Assembly (NCBI GenBank): GCA_022113835.1
Contig: JAILWY010000019.1
Location: 2,666,001 to 2,730,000 of the forward strand
Length of the DNA: 64,000 bases
Direction: 5' to 3'
DNA from: Atopsyche davidsoni
Taxonomy: Eukaryota; Arthropoda; Insecta; Trichoptera; Hydrobiosidae
The notes under the pieces were generated by a model. It was not told the DNA's origin and ran no database searches. It saw only the letters and a program-made list of their open reading frames with translations. The translations under genes and the position numbers were made by a program. Within the stretch, counting starts at the first letter, position 1. The number at the start of each line of letters is the position of its first letter. Below, piece by piece: positions 49,212-61,190 of this stretch.

Positions 49212-49560
49212 TGTAGCTTTAAAAAAATTCTAAGGGTAGTTTCAGGCGAGCCGGTGGCACGAGAGGCTCTTCCGCACAGCGTCTGACGGTATGAAAGACA
49301 CGCGCGCCCGGCACTGCTTCAGCAGGGGCGGCTCGTCGCGTCCGCAAACATCTGCGCGCTCTCGACCGGCCGAGGACGGATTTAAGTTTTCCGCCATATT
49401 TGTACAGGGACGCTGAAAAAACGGACACCCCGCGCAGGTGGCGAAGGAACAGTTGCGAGCTTTGTTGTTTTAGTCGACGTGGAAGTATACCAGTGAGAGG
49501 TGACAAAAGAGAAATAACGAATTGCATATTTAATAATTTAAGTTGTGGCGTATTCATCAA
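49212..49560. other. GC-rich island beside the piggyBac-type element
   Basis: 49230-49510 is strongly GC-rich (for example GAGCCGGTGGCACGAGAGGC at 49241-49260 and CGCGCTCTCGACCGGCCGAG at 49355-49374). The minus strand is open for 113 codons, the plus strand for shorter stretches. The minus-strand product has no signal peptide, repeat or domain I recognise. It could be a retroelement fragment or a regulatory island. Confidence 0.3.
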
Positions 49561-50945
49561 CTTGGTGAAATATTAAAAAAAAAAAATAATAAGCACAATG
49601 CTTAAAAAAAAAACATTGCAATGTGCCCTAGCTGCAGTGGTAAGCACAATTGCTTTGTTTTCTTACTAAAAAATATTATTGGAATGCATTTGCATTTGTA
49701 ACTTCTTAATTAAAAATTAGGTGGCTGACAGTATACAATAAAAGCATTTGTGGAAATCTAATAATTTAAGCAGTTACTTATTTTTTGTATTGTCAAAACT
49801 TTTATGGATAATTAATACCCACCAGATCTAAACAAGGCTATTTTTCGACATTACAAATATACATTTCAATATTTTGAATTTACAATTTGGCGGCATGTAT
49901 TGATGTGGAATATTTTATAATGTTTAGTGTAAACGCAATGTTTCCTGTCTAGTTAACAAAAAAATATATGAAGCCTGTCCTATAAAAAAAACCTACAATG
50001 GTTAACCTAAGTAAATATGCTTGTACAATTGTACAATGTGAGTGCCATATGATGTTTGTGGTCATCGCGCAGCATTTTTTACCCTTAACTGTATCGGTCT
50101 GTTTATTTAACAAATCCGATTAACATATTCAGGACAAGCTGCAGTGTAACAAAATAAATAACGTGCTACCAATGATAATAATATTAATAATGTGCATTTT
50201 TTATTCAAACAGGTTTGTTCAATAGTTTTGAAAAAAAAAATAGTAAATTTTCATTTAATAATTTTTTGTATCAAAAAGGTCAAAATTGACCCTTTATCTA
50301 TTTTCTAAAATGATGTACATTGATTTCAAAAAAATTTAGTAATTAGGTATCACTTCTTCTTAACAACGATCACCGGACAGAAGTAAGCATGCCAGGGATA
50401 TTTTATTATTCCTTTCCCTAAAAACAAAAAAAAGTCATCCAACGAGTAATGTGTTTAAATTCCAACCACTTTACTGGGGCACGATTTCAGATAGTAAGTG
50501 TTTGCCATCACAAAACAGCGTTTTTACGGAGTCTCAACTTTCACACTCCCTACCCTTATCACAGACAACAGAGCCTGGGGGGGGTGCAAGCGGGGGAGCA
50601 TCTGTCGATTGACAAATCCGCGTAGACGTATAAATCACACGAAGGTAAACAAGAGCCAGGCTGGTGTTGCTCGTGGTCCAAGCACTTTAGGGGTAGTCCT
50701 GACTACTGCACATCCCCAACGCGCACGTCTTGGGATTCAGCAATATATTCATAATAATACTAAACACATAAAATGCTATCGATATTTAAGAGCTAACATC
50801 AATATTTTCAAATTTTTTTTTCACTTCTCTGTTAACTAATTACCTAAAGTCACATTACAGCTTAAAACTTCTTATTCATAAATATCAAATATTTAAATTA
50901 AATATTTAATATTCCTGTATAAAATATTCCTGAATTAATAATATA
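49561..50945. other. AT-rich region with one GC-richer block
   Basis: 50470-50740 is GC-richer and holds a G-run patch (50575-50600) with quadruplex potential, next to an open plus-strand frame without motifs. The rest is AT-rich, with poly-A tracts at 49575-49610 and no recognised feature. Confidence 0.3.
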
Positions 50946-51620
50946 CTAGAAATGTAGCCCGTCATAAAATGACGTATTCGATGAACGATGCAATAGTGTT
51001 TGAACATATGTTTGGCTGACAATTAGATGAATATTTTGTACACATATTTTTTTAATAACCGGATATTAATTTTGAAAGCAAAGCCATTCTAGGAAATATC
51101 ACATTTCGTGTCTCAAACATCGAATCACTTTCACTACACTGTTCTTTATTAGATGCAGTCTTTATCACGTTCAATTGTGCTATTCTTTTTTAATTAAGTT
51201 TGCTGTGCTTAGACGGTGTTATTTTTTTAGGAGGCATTTTAAGTTATTAATGATGTGATTAATAATTTCTAACGCAACTAAAAAATAAAATTGGTACTTG
51301 TGTCAAGCTAACATAAACTGTAAATTTCTTAGAAGCATCATAATTTGTTTTTTTTGTAAAAATTCTAGATTTGAAATTCTCGCTGTGAACAACAGAATCA
51401 TATAATTCGTACATAAAGCATATTTGATAGTTATATTTAATTAGTTTATGAATGAAAATATTATTCTATCGTCTTGAAATTCGGCACATAACTGCTGAAA
51501 ATCTCACTGAACTTGCGTGCAAAAAATCAGCGTTGTATCTTTTAAGATATTCTATAGAGAACCCAAAAATGAAACATACACACACACCCACCCACACACA
51601 ATGGCTATTATTATAGTAGA
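50946..51620 (-). mobile_element. Non-autonomous or decayed Helitron
   Basis: Read on the minus strand, the element begins TCTACTATAATAATAGCC immediately after an A. It ends with a hairpin, CGTCAT-TTT-ATGACG (50960-50974), then 10 nt, CTAG (50946-50949) and a T. These are the defining Helitron features: insertion between A and T, 5'-TC, and a 3' hairpin 10-12 nt before CTRR. A CA/TG-rich tract lies near the 5' end (51573-51600). A broken coding remnant is inside. Length is 675 bp, far below autonomous Helitrons. Confidence 0.75.
51052..51237 (-). pseudogene. Broken N-terminal reading frame within the Helitron
   Basis: From ATG at 51237 the minus strand reads MPPKKITPSKHSKLN and then meets TAA at 51190-51192. 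The same frame continues open, with a basic then Ser/Glu-rich character, for about 45 more codons to TAA at 51052-51054. A basic MPPKK-like start is in keeping with the N-terminus of a transposon protein such as a Helitron Rep/helicase, but the fragment is too short to assign. It is interrupted, and no Rep or helicase motif is present. Confidence 0.4.
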
Positions 51621-54600
51621 TAATAGTGTTGTCATCTTTAAAAAGTTGTCATAAACTGCACAAATCGTTGACATTTTATCATCCAGTATATCTATATATA
51701 ACATATCAAGTAGTTTTTATGTTCAGAAAAATACGTTTGAGTCATTTATTTTATAACAGTATTGATAATATTTAAATTCTAATATCACCTCAATAATACG
51801 ACGTGAAGTAATTTTAATCCATTTATTTTAATATAGAGTAGTTTTTTTAGAATTATTGATTTTTTTTAAATTTAATTTGACATTAGATGCATAATATTCG
51901 CAGGATCATTAACCATTTAGCATCACAAGAGAGTTGGGTTAGTGAATTTTAATAGGATAGCTTAATAATTATGTAGTGCTGGCCAGCGCCTGGGGCCTAT
52001 GCAAACATGTCCATCGCGGACGCAATTAGGCCTGTCGCCCTGGTGACAATTGCTTGACGAAGGGACCGGACACGGGTCCACGCAGAACTCTGTAATTGCT
52101 ACTCTTATATTCTGAAAAGGGTGCTCGTTGAGGTTAGCCCCTGCGTGTTAAAGAATTGTGTGAATGTCATCATTATAACTGTTCGTCTTCGAGAAAATTC
52201 GCTTTAAAAGTTATGACACCATTCAAAAGAAATGGCCTGTTTTGCTGTAGAATCAGCAACGTGTATTGCAGTAATTATATAAATAACATACATTATAAAT
52301 GGATTTCACTGGACTGGATTTCAAATGACAAATATGCCTATTGGTAGATCTTCACTCTATGATATTATATAATAATATCATTAAAAATTACGTTAATCTT
52401 CAGTGTGGTTTCTATACTTCCCCTCGGTATATCTAGAGAACTTCTTAAAGATTATATTCGATCTTTTCTACCACGTCACGATTTTACCCAACCCGCATTG
52501 AAAAAAACAACCAAAATTTCTCTCGCATAAAACATAAACACTAGATTTGTTTTAATAATTTAAAAAAATTAATTGCTTTTAAATAAATATTAATCTTTCT
52601 GCTGCTAAATACTGGTGAAATAAATTTCTGGGTAAGTTTTCTCGAAGCGCGGGGCGGGCGTGCGTTGCTCCGCAAGCAAAAATTTCCACATACAAGAATA
52701 AGGCACAGATCGCCCGAGCTCTCGCGATATTTTCATTTTAATTATATAGAATGCAGATGACGCCTGGTACCCTCCTTTTTATTGTACGGTCGGCTCTTAG
52801 TCTTTTTAATACTGCCAGTAGGGTGGGGGAGGGTGCTTGGGCCCGGCTCCAGATCCTCGGGACACTATATTAAAAATAATCTGGTCTGCGGGCGACCCGC
52901 CGCTCATATATTAAAATTAAATATGTTGGCTTTATAATCAGGCCATTAAGTGATGTTTTCAAAAAAAATATCTCGAGAAATAGATTTTAATATTTTCAAT
53001 ATAAACTTCACTCCTAATAACTTATTTTGTACGCAGTAAACACTCATAAAGGCGATTGATAAATATCTTGTAAAGTTTATATAATTTAACATGTTTATTG
53101 CGAAGTTTCAATGCAAAACATCTAACATTTTTTTATAAGTGTGATTTTGTATAATAACACGTTGGAATGGCTTTGTATACAAATTAATTTGTCATTAAAA
53201 TGTGAACATTTAAAAATGACACAGATTCCGTATAAAATATGTATTTTGCATTCACGGAAAATGAGTTAAGTTAAAAAAAGATAATAAATATCTTACAAAA
53301 CTGAAATATTTAATATATTACATGAATCTCAAAGAAAAGCGGTGGTAATAAAATCTATAAATATGGACGTGTATAACAGTTCTTTGAAAATAAATAAAAT
53401 ATACACCAATGTAAACATAACTCAGGTCCATTGCCAAACTAATGTAACATTTAACTTTTATAAACCGATATCCATTAACCAAATGTTTCAAAAGTGCTTA
53501 ATTTTTTTATCACAAATTATATAAAATCATTATTTTCGTAAATGTAATCAATGATAGTCACTGGGAGAACCAAACGTGTAGTATTTAGTTACTCTACGTG
53601 AGCTAATTCAGTAAAAATACAACAAGCTTTCTTTAATGGGGCAAGGTCTTATAACTTATAAAAAACGCAGAATGGTGGCGTCGAAAAATAAGTCTGAGTT
53701 AAACCGCACCGTGGCTTGTATGTTCTCTTTGATATTTTTTTAATAGTACGCATGTGCGAACAACACTAATCTCAGAGTCGGCGATTTGTCTGTCAGTATG
53801 GTCGGTTTGGTCTGTTTTTTTAAGGAAACTGTCGACAAGCCTTATTGCCCTCGGGAAAAGAAAGACACGCTGAAACTCTTGATCATTCCGTGGCCACGCT
53901 TATTAATAGATTTAGACATCGTTTCACACTAAAGACGTTTTTTTCATATCACGACATAGGGGCTTTAAAATAATCATATATATTTTTTTTTTATTCAATA
54001 CATATTACGTCAGCTGTTTATTATTTTATGCTAGTAAGGAGACCACAAAATAAATTGGCAGGTAGGCAAGCAGTAGGGTGCTTAAAATCAATTGCGGCTA
54101 AATTTGTTGTTTTTTTTTTTACAGAATTTGCTTTGTTTTATACACATAAGTCATAGAAACTTTTCACCAAAGTTGACAAATTTACTGCTCCATACAAATT
54201 TAAGCCCAAAACTCCGTTGGCGCCATGACAGCTCTTAACTACACCACAGGGCGGTTTGAATGTCAATGTGTGTTTGCTAATGTTATCTATTAATATACCT
54301 ATATCACATTCATTCACACAATTATTTTTTTCAGTTGTAAGCTGTTTTGCTGTGGAAACATTTTTTTTTTAGTTATAAATATAAGTGAGCGAAATCCCAC
54401 AATTATAACCGCTTTGTCATTTCTTTATTTAGTTAATATTAATATTAATTTAGAAATGAGTGAAGTAATTTGAAGAGTTTTTAATCATACTTGCCTAGTT
54501 TTCTGATTGCAGTAAGATTTATTTCAGCATTGAAATTTTCCCTTCGCAAATAAACACTGAGTACATAATACACCTAAATAAATTATTATTCTGCTCGGAC

Positions 54601-56699
54601 CAATTGGCGGCTATATCAGAAGGCCCTTACAACCCGCGGTCTCCAGCCTCAGAGTACCTAATTATAAACTACGCTATAATTCAATGTTTTAAGTAATTTG
54701 GATAGCAAAGGGGCGAACGGTCTCGCCGCACAAAGCACCGGCCAACATAAAACAGCCCCTCTCTACCCCGAGCGCTCTCCATACGCCGGCGTTATATAAT
54801 AACACCCTGTGCGTTATACGGTAATCACAAACGAACAAACTGCCTTTAAATTGATATGATTTTTTACGCGCACCCTTGGCACGAAATAAAACTAGATCGC
54901 TTACTCGTTGAAATATTCCCTGACGACATTGAGGATCCGTGGAAGAGCATTGTGGGGGTTTTTTTACCATGGGGAGGTCCGGAGTTGCAAAGAGTTTTCA
55001 CATTACAAACTGGGCATTTTTTGGTTCAGGTCACTGGCTACAATGAAATCACGAAGATAATAAGTTACTCTAATGACATTGACACTGTTACAAAATATGT
55101 AGTTTATTTTTTGTTTTTCGCTCGTCGATACATTTTTTTTATCTTAATTAATATTAGTCGATCAAAGGTTCATACAGTATAATTTTTGGCACGTATTATG
55201 CTAGTTGTAGATTTTCCATTCGGTGGAATTGTTGTGAAACAAATTGATGACTGATAGAACTTGCATTTTGATGACTAAATTTAATAGCTAAAATCCCACA
55301 TTCCTAGTTGAATTTACTCAATCAGGCGAAATCAAAGAGGATCCTTAGTTAAATTATTGGACTTAAAGGTATTTGTTTGTAAAAAGTGGTCTGCTATTCG
55401 TTTTAAATTAATTTGTAAATATGAGTAGAGCCACTAAATAAATTTAATAGATCGACCTAATTTGACCAATTATGAAATGAGAATCGCACAGTGTGTTGGT
55501 TTATCCAAGAAGTGCAATTAGCATAATTAGATAGTTTAATCATAACAGATACAGTGTTTAATAAAATCAGGGGTAGGTTTTCATTTTGAGTTTCACAGTG
55601 GAATTGCTAATAGTAATCTACTCTGATTGTAGAGCATGCTTATTGCTATATTTTTACATATTTATGTGTCAAATATAATGACGGGCAAATAAATGAAGCA
55701 GACCAGATAATTATGAAAAAGAAATCATTTTTTTTACTTGGAGATATTTAAATGTCCATATATTGAGTAGTTTTATACTAACCACCCTATATAATACACG
55801 CTAAACTAATGCCAGCGGGTAAAACTCTGCAGTTAGATGTAAAAATTAAAGACGAAATGTTCCTGGCAGATATTATTCCCCTAGAAGGGATATAATTTAT
55901 GGAAGTTTCATAATATATGAGGCGGTCATTAAAAATACAGCGAACCGGGCTATTCGCGCGCTAGGAAATATAAAATGTGTAAAGCGGGCTTGCTCCTGGT
56001 TTGTAGACTTTCATATTGCAGAAAGTAAGAACGTAAGGAGAAGAGATCAGTACAGATAATGACAAAGTTTAATTATTAAAGATATGTATTTGATTTGATT
56101 TCAAGTATCAGATCATTGAATAAATTTAATTGTAAATTCTTTTTCAAAGATCTTTCCATAAAAATGACGTGTGATGAAAATGTAGAATACAAACGTTATA
56201 GTAAGTAATCAAAATTACTTTCACAAATTGCGCCGTCCGAACTGGTCTCTTAAAGTTAAAAAAAAATTTAATCACCAGAATAATTTAAATTGAACAGATT
56301 TTATTTTCACGACTAAAAGCAATCAAAACACAAAAGACTTTTGAATTTTCAACAACAATGACACATGACAATAAAAAAGGTCGATTAGGAGAAAATTTCT
56401 AGTTTGAATTTTTGAAACATAGATTTTTAATTTTTATTTTGATAGTGTTTACTTATATAATACTTATAATGCTAGGCATCAAAAATTTAAACACATCAAA
56501 TCGCTCATTTACTTCCGTAGAATAATATTGGCTTAAGTCATTAAAAAAATACTTGTTAATTTCATTTTCATATACTATTAATCTGAAATATCACGAGTTT
56601 AAATTTTATATTATTAATTAATATCAACAAATATATCATTTAACATTGGTTTTTGTAATTAGCATTAATTGATATACCCTTGAAGATTTTCTATTGCAG
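51621..56699. other. AT-rich region with GC-richer blocks
   Basis: GC-richer blocks lie at 51960-52130, 52620-52930, 53640-53930, 54590-55050 and 55880-56000. 52620-52930 contains CGCGGGGCGGGCGTGCG and GTAGGGTGGGGGAGGGTG G-runs. 54590-55050 is open on both strands over part of its length, yet neither product has a recognisable motif. Spacers are AT-rich and show nothing. Confidence 0.3.
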
Positions 56700-56845
56700 T
56701 AGGACACGTCACTTGGTTGGATCGCTGGCATTGGTTTGGACCTCTCGTCCCAGCAGAATGCCTTTTCCTCTGGCTTAATACGATTGTTACGTATGCGTAT
56801 GTTTTTATTATCGCACATCTCCCAGTCATAGAAGTCCGTGTCCAG
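56700..56845 (+). CDS. Candidate internal exon, unproven
   Basis: A TTTTCTATTGCAG acceptor-like sequence ends at 56699 and CAG followed by GTAACA donor-like sequence begins an intron at 56846. Only one frame is open across the 146 nt: after two bases it encodes GHVTWLDRWHWFGPLVPAEC and continues with a hydrophobic middle (LFLWLNTIVTYAYVFIIAHL), ending at a codon boundary. The hydrophobic segment could be membrane-spanning. The donor is only fair, the frame continues past it, and no homologue is recognised. Confidence 0.18.
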
Positions 56846-59800
56846 GTAACAAATTACCCTAGAGATAGGCTAACTCGTGCACACCGCGCTGGCGACGCAA
56901 CCACACGATCTCAACGGAGTTCTCATCACAGGCTTAACGGACAAACGACACGCTAGATAAGTATTTATTACAGTATTGTGCGCATAAATTGTTATTTGTA
57001 AGTAATTTTTAGATTTGTGTGGCTCTGATTTCAAAAAAATATATACAACAATTCATTAGATGCATGTAGAAACAGTTAACTTTTACGAGAAGTAAATTTT
57101 ACTTGTGTTTTCTTAAAAACGTATAAAATATTTAAATATTAACTCATGAATATAATATGATTCAATTTTTATAAGTTCATGACTAGACTTTTTTTAATTC
57201 GTTAATATTTCATTTCCATGTTGATCTTTTTGTTCAAATACATGTTATTGCTCGCAATTCCGTGACATTATATATCAGCTTATTGGTATAATTATAATGT
57301 TAGATTGTGGTTATTTGCTGTGTTTATTTCACACAGAAAATACTAATGTGTGTTATAGGGTTTGAATTTTTAAGCATTATATTGTTAGCTGAAACAAGTA
57401 GTTAGGAGTGTGCTTTTATTTTTTTAATACACAGAACTCATAAGCTTAATAACCGAGATAGTTATCATTTCAAATTCACTGAATCCCTAATGTAGGTATG
57501 CATGCAGAAGAGAATGAACCCTGTTATTAATTTTATACAGTAATATCTTGATCAAATGCTGCCTGAATATTGAATGAATGAAATAATACCCGTCTTTCTG
57601 CGCATCCTGTCCAAAGCACACATCACAATCTAATGATTCTTCATTCAGGAATAATGTATAGGCGCAACATAGACAATCGAATAAAAAATGTTCTTCCTTA
57701 CTTACAATCGCACAGTCAACTCATCTGTTGTAGGTAACCACCTAGCTCTGCCAAATTAATAGAATAAGAAAAATATTTAACGTAGCTTGCTTTTACAGAG
57801 AACTTCAAAATAATGGATTAAGCAACAAGATGCATCAAGCCTGTCGTGGTATACTTATTATATTATTAATACTAGAAATAATGTGGGAAGAACTTTTTTT
57901 ATCAAACAATGATGCACTACGCCCTGAAACAAACAATAAAATCCTCTGCTTGCACGTAGATATTACACATTGCCACTTTTTTAAAATAGATTCATCACAT
58001 TGAACGCTATTTACGAATATACAATCAGTAATAAATAAACGATGTTAAAAATCAAGAGATGCTATTAGTCGGACTAGTTGGATCGACGTCACGCGTCACG
58101 CCCACTCCATCCTCACGCGCGCCGTGAGATACGTAAGATTTTGATTTCATTAATGGCATTAATAGTAATAAAGTATTCGGGTGACCATTTGTAAATGCCA
58201 CGGCAGGCGCAGGTGGGTCCCCACAATCTGGCCGCTTCAATCGCAGACGGAAATTCAAATGATGCGATAAAAAAAATCTTTGACAAATTGGTCGCTTTGT
58301 GAATCCAAAGTATTTGGACACGGACAGGCCTAATGCCTTTTGCTATAAATGGTCTATCGAGAGAATATCAACGTTTCTGGACGGCACCCTCATGGTGACG
58401 ACACTGTTCTTATGATAAGCAAAAATTAACTAAACGAAATGGCCTCCCATTCTGATCTTGTTTCAAGTTTAATCAAAATTTGCAATAAAATAGCGTAGGT
58501 ACATAAAATGTTTTTTCCGCAGCTTTATGTTAATCTCTTATTCTTCATTTTACTAACCCTCAATAAATACTACCGAAAACAAATAAGAATTAAACACAGA
58601 TTTAGATCGTATGATTTTTTTAAAATATTCAAAAATATACCTTGAATTTTTTAACCGCTTGAAAAATTTATTGACGTTTTTAAAAAGTTTAAACTAAGCG
58701 GGTTTCGTGGATTTAATCCCTTTAAAGTTTGTTTTAGTTTCATTACGAACCACCTTTTGAATGCCAGCGGTCTACCGCATTCAGAGAGCAAAGATAAAAC
58801 GAAAAAAAATGTATGAAACAGTTGACAAGACTTATGATCGTACAGCTTCTGGTCTGCGGAGAGATTATTTAATGTTTCCCATTGTACGTACAAGCACTCA
58901 TCGCGGCGCACCATTTTTATTTAACTAAAGCCATTTCAAACAGTAAATTTGTCTCTACTTCTGTTTTTGACATGCCGTGTTCTGTTTATTCACTTTTATA
59001 TTTAGTGAAAAATATATATGAAAATTCGTGTTTTGACAGCATCATGTTCACTTAAATGTTGAAATTGAATAATATCCTAAATTATAAAAGAATAGCGTAG
59101 AGTTAAGTAATTCGAATAAATATATTCTTAAATACTTAAGTGACAAAATGTTAGTGGACAATAGAGAGAAAACAAAAAAAAAACTAAAATAAATTCGTAA
59201 TAAGTGGCACTCGTAACTTATCTATGTTTTAGTTTTTTTATTGTGCTATAACCTAAAATATGAATAGAAACAAAAAAATATTTGAAAAATAACTCAAAAT
59301 CTCGTTTGATACTAGAAATACCGAAGATTATTTATTTAACAGCTTTGAAATTATAATGATTATAATGATACATGCCTGAAAAACATAAAGTAACTTCGAA
59401 TCGACGTTTTTTGTAACAAAAACGTAGGTATTTTATTTTACAAATAATTATCTAATACCCGACAAGAACGAAGTGAATAAAAAAAAAAAAAAAAACACCA
59501 ACACCCTCATGCAAAATGAACAAATAATAAATAATTCAGAGTGTTTTTTTCACACATGCTTCCAAATAATATTATTAGATAACGCTTCAAAAATGAAGTG
59601 CCGCTATCGTCGCCTAATCCTCGTATTTTTTTATCGCAAAGCCGCGGCGACGGTGATGCGAGGCGACGCGGCGCGATACGGATCTCGCGGCGGCCGGGCG
59701 TGCGTGCGGCTGCATCGATTCATAACACTGTCATTATGACGCCATAGGAAATGGGTTAAACTACAATTCTAACAAATTAAAATTTAAAAAAAAACCACGA

Positions 59801-59971
59801 CTTTTAGCCCTCTACACGACCCACAGCGCGCCCGTGAATCCGAATCAACGTAGAAACTTCACGAGTCCGACGTGGATACGCTGATAATGCGTGAAACATC
59901 GCGCAAAGATAAAGAACTTCTCGCAATGCTTAATGTCTCATATTTAAGAAATTCAATATTTTTGACTGAGA
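56846..59971. other. AT-rich region with GC-richer blocks
   Basis: GC-richer blocks lie at 56846-56960, 57580-57740, 58040-58480, 58650-58920 and 59570-59900. 58040-58480 is a mosaic with GTCACGCGTCACGCCC, CATTAATGGCATTAATAG homeodomain-type cores and CTTTGACAAATTGGTCGCTT. 59640-59720 is a strongly GC-rich patch (GGCGGCCGGGCGTGCG). No recognised gene. Confidence 0.3.
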
Positions 59972-60017
59972 GTACTTGGTGGTATTCCATTTTAATATTT
60001 TTGAGTAAAATACTTGA
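59972..60017 (-). mobile_element. Solo end fragment of the foldback family
   Basis: On the minus strand this matches the outer arm plus one-sided tail of the family: GTACTTGGTGGTATTCCATT on the plus strand, then TTTTGAGTAAAATACTTGA. The rest of the element is missing. A second copy begins about 135 bp downstream, so the two could be parts of one disrupted insertion. Confidence 0.6.
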
Positions 60018-60152
60018 TGTCTATTTTTTGATTAACGTCAATCAGATGCGTATTTATTACCCATTACGGGTTTATTATATTATTACTTAACTCTTTAAAT
60101 TCTTTAAATCATCTTCTATGTATGAACTAATGTGCCTAATCATATTAGTAAT

Positions 60153-60290
60153 AATAAAATACTTGAGTGATTTTCCACATGTTCGTTTTTATTTGTGACC
60201 GGTTTCGCCTACCTTTCACGTTGGCATTATCAAACAGAGTCAAACTCTGTTTGATAATGCCAACGGGAAAGATTGGCGAAACAGTGTTTT
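60153..60290. mobile_element. Foldback element, second well-preserved hairpin
   Basis: The arms AAACAGAG...GGTTTCG and CTCTGTTT...GCGAAAC form a long hairpin around an apex near 60240, with GGCATTATCAAACAGAGT facing ACTCTGTTTGATAATGCC. The right core at 60253-60282 reads GATAATGCCAACGGGAAAGA and then TTGGCGAAAC. The right outer arm is replaced after GAAAC by a T-run at 60287, so the copy is truncated there. Downstream sequence from 60363 is shared with 45110-45156. Confidence 0.65.
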
Positions 60291-60780
60291 TTTTTGCTGA
60301 TTCTCCAGGGAGACTTGCGCGGATGAGGCATTTACGCAAGTGCCCCGGTGGAAGTTGATATGTGTGATATAGTCACCAACCTCCTCTGAGGAGAAGCACT
60401 CGAAGATGAAGACAAAGAAAAAGTAGAAACATCATTATTTTTATATTATATCTTTTGAGTTCCCTTAAATTTTTTTTTGAAAAACAAAAACGCAGCATTT
60501 TTACTGCTGATATTCTTTTTAACTTAAATGAACTAATATTTTTAAGCACGCCATTACTTTTTCAAAGCATTAAAGACATTTTAATTTCAAATATATATAT
60601 ATATATATATTCAAAATCAAAAAGGCGCCTTAGGGTATTGGTTGCAATCTTGCATGTTGATGGTGTCCGCGGGGACATCGAATGTACCCATCTGATTGTA
60701 TTAATTAAGCGAAACATCAAGCCTTACTTCTTACAAATATGAAATGAAGCCATAAGTTTTTTATTACGTCTGATTAATGA
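60291..60780. other. Sequence after the truncated foldback copy
   Basis: 60297-60360 is GC-richer (GGAGACTTGCGCGGATGAGG, AAGTGCCCCGGTGGAAG). It leads into the repeat shared with 45110-45156 and may belong to the same unclassified mobile element. The remainder is AT-rich, with an (AT)n run at 60590-60610. Confidence 0.35.
60363..60413 (+). repeat. Short dispersed repeat, shared with 45110-45156
   Basis: Contains ACCTCCTCTGAGGAGAAGCA, whose CTCCTC-T-GAGGAG is a small palindrome. Aligns with the 45 kb copy over about 50 bp at an estimated three-quarters identity by eye. Confidence 0.55.
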
Positions 60781-61190
60781 ATAATTCAGTTGATATTTAC
60801 AACGGCCCTCCTGGCTCGGCGAGTAGCGTTGACCTCGCGCAGTGTTGCGGCGGCGGACCGCTAGATGGTGTTGATATCAACGTGCAACAATTAGTAAAAA
60901 CAATGCATTCAATTTAATGGTTTATTTTTGGGACGTCCCGTTCTCGGCCGTGTAAGACGATGGGAGATAGCGTTTAAATTGCCGGAGTTCAAACTCCGAA
61001 AATCGGGCAAACACAAAGGCCGCAGGGTGGGCCCGAAACCCCGCGCCCGGGATTGAATTTTAATTTTATTGGGCTGATATTCTCCTCGGCCGGAGATCTC
61101 ACCTGCGAGATTCGGTTGTGCCATGATATTTGTATTTCTGTGAAATATTGTGAAAGCGGAAAGGTGAGCCTGTAAATGTGAGAATTTTTT
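60781..61190. promoter_or_regulatory. Candidate conserved non-coding/regulatory block
   Basis: GC-rich mosaic with TTGCGGCGGCGGACCGC, GGGACGTCCCG (palindromic, 60931-60940), a hairpin CGGAGTT-CA-AACTCCG (60983-60998) and CCCGCGCCCGGGATTG. The minus strand is open for 94 codons but the product has no recognisable domain. Palindrome density within a GC island suggests protein-binding sites. Confidence 0.3.

Noticed and set aside
49219..49560. 113-codon minus-strand open frame in a GC-rich island
   Set aside because: No domain, leader or splice context; GC-rich composition lowers stop-codon frequency on both strands.
54689..55182. Overlapping open frames on both strands
   Set aside because: Opposed open frames without motifs in a GC-richer block are best explained by composition.
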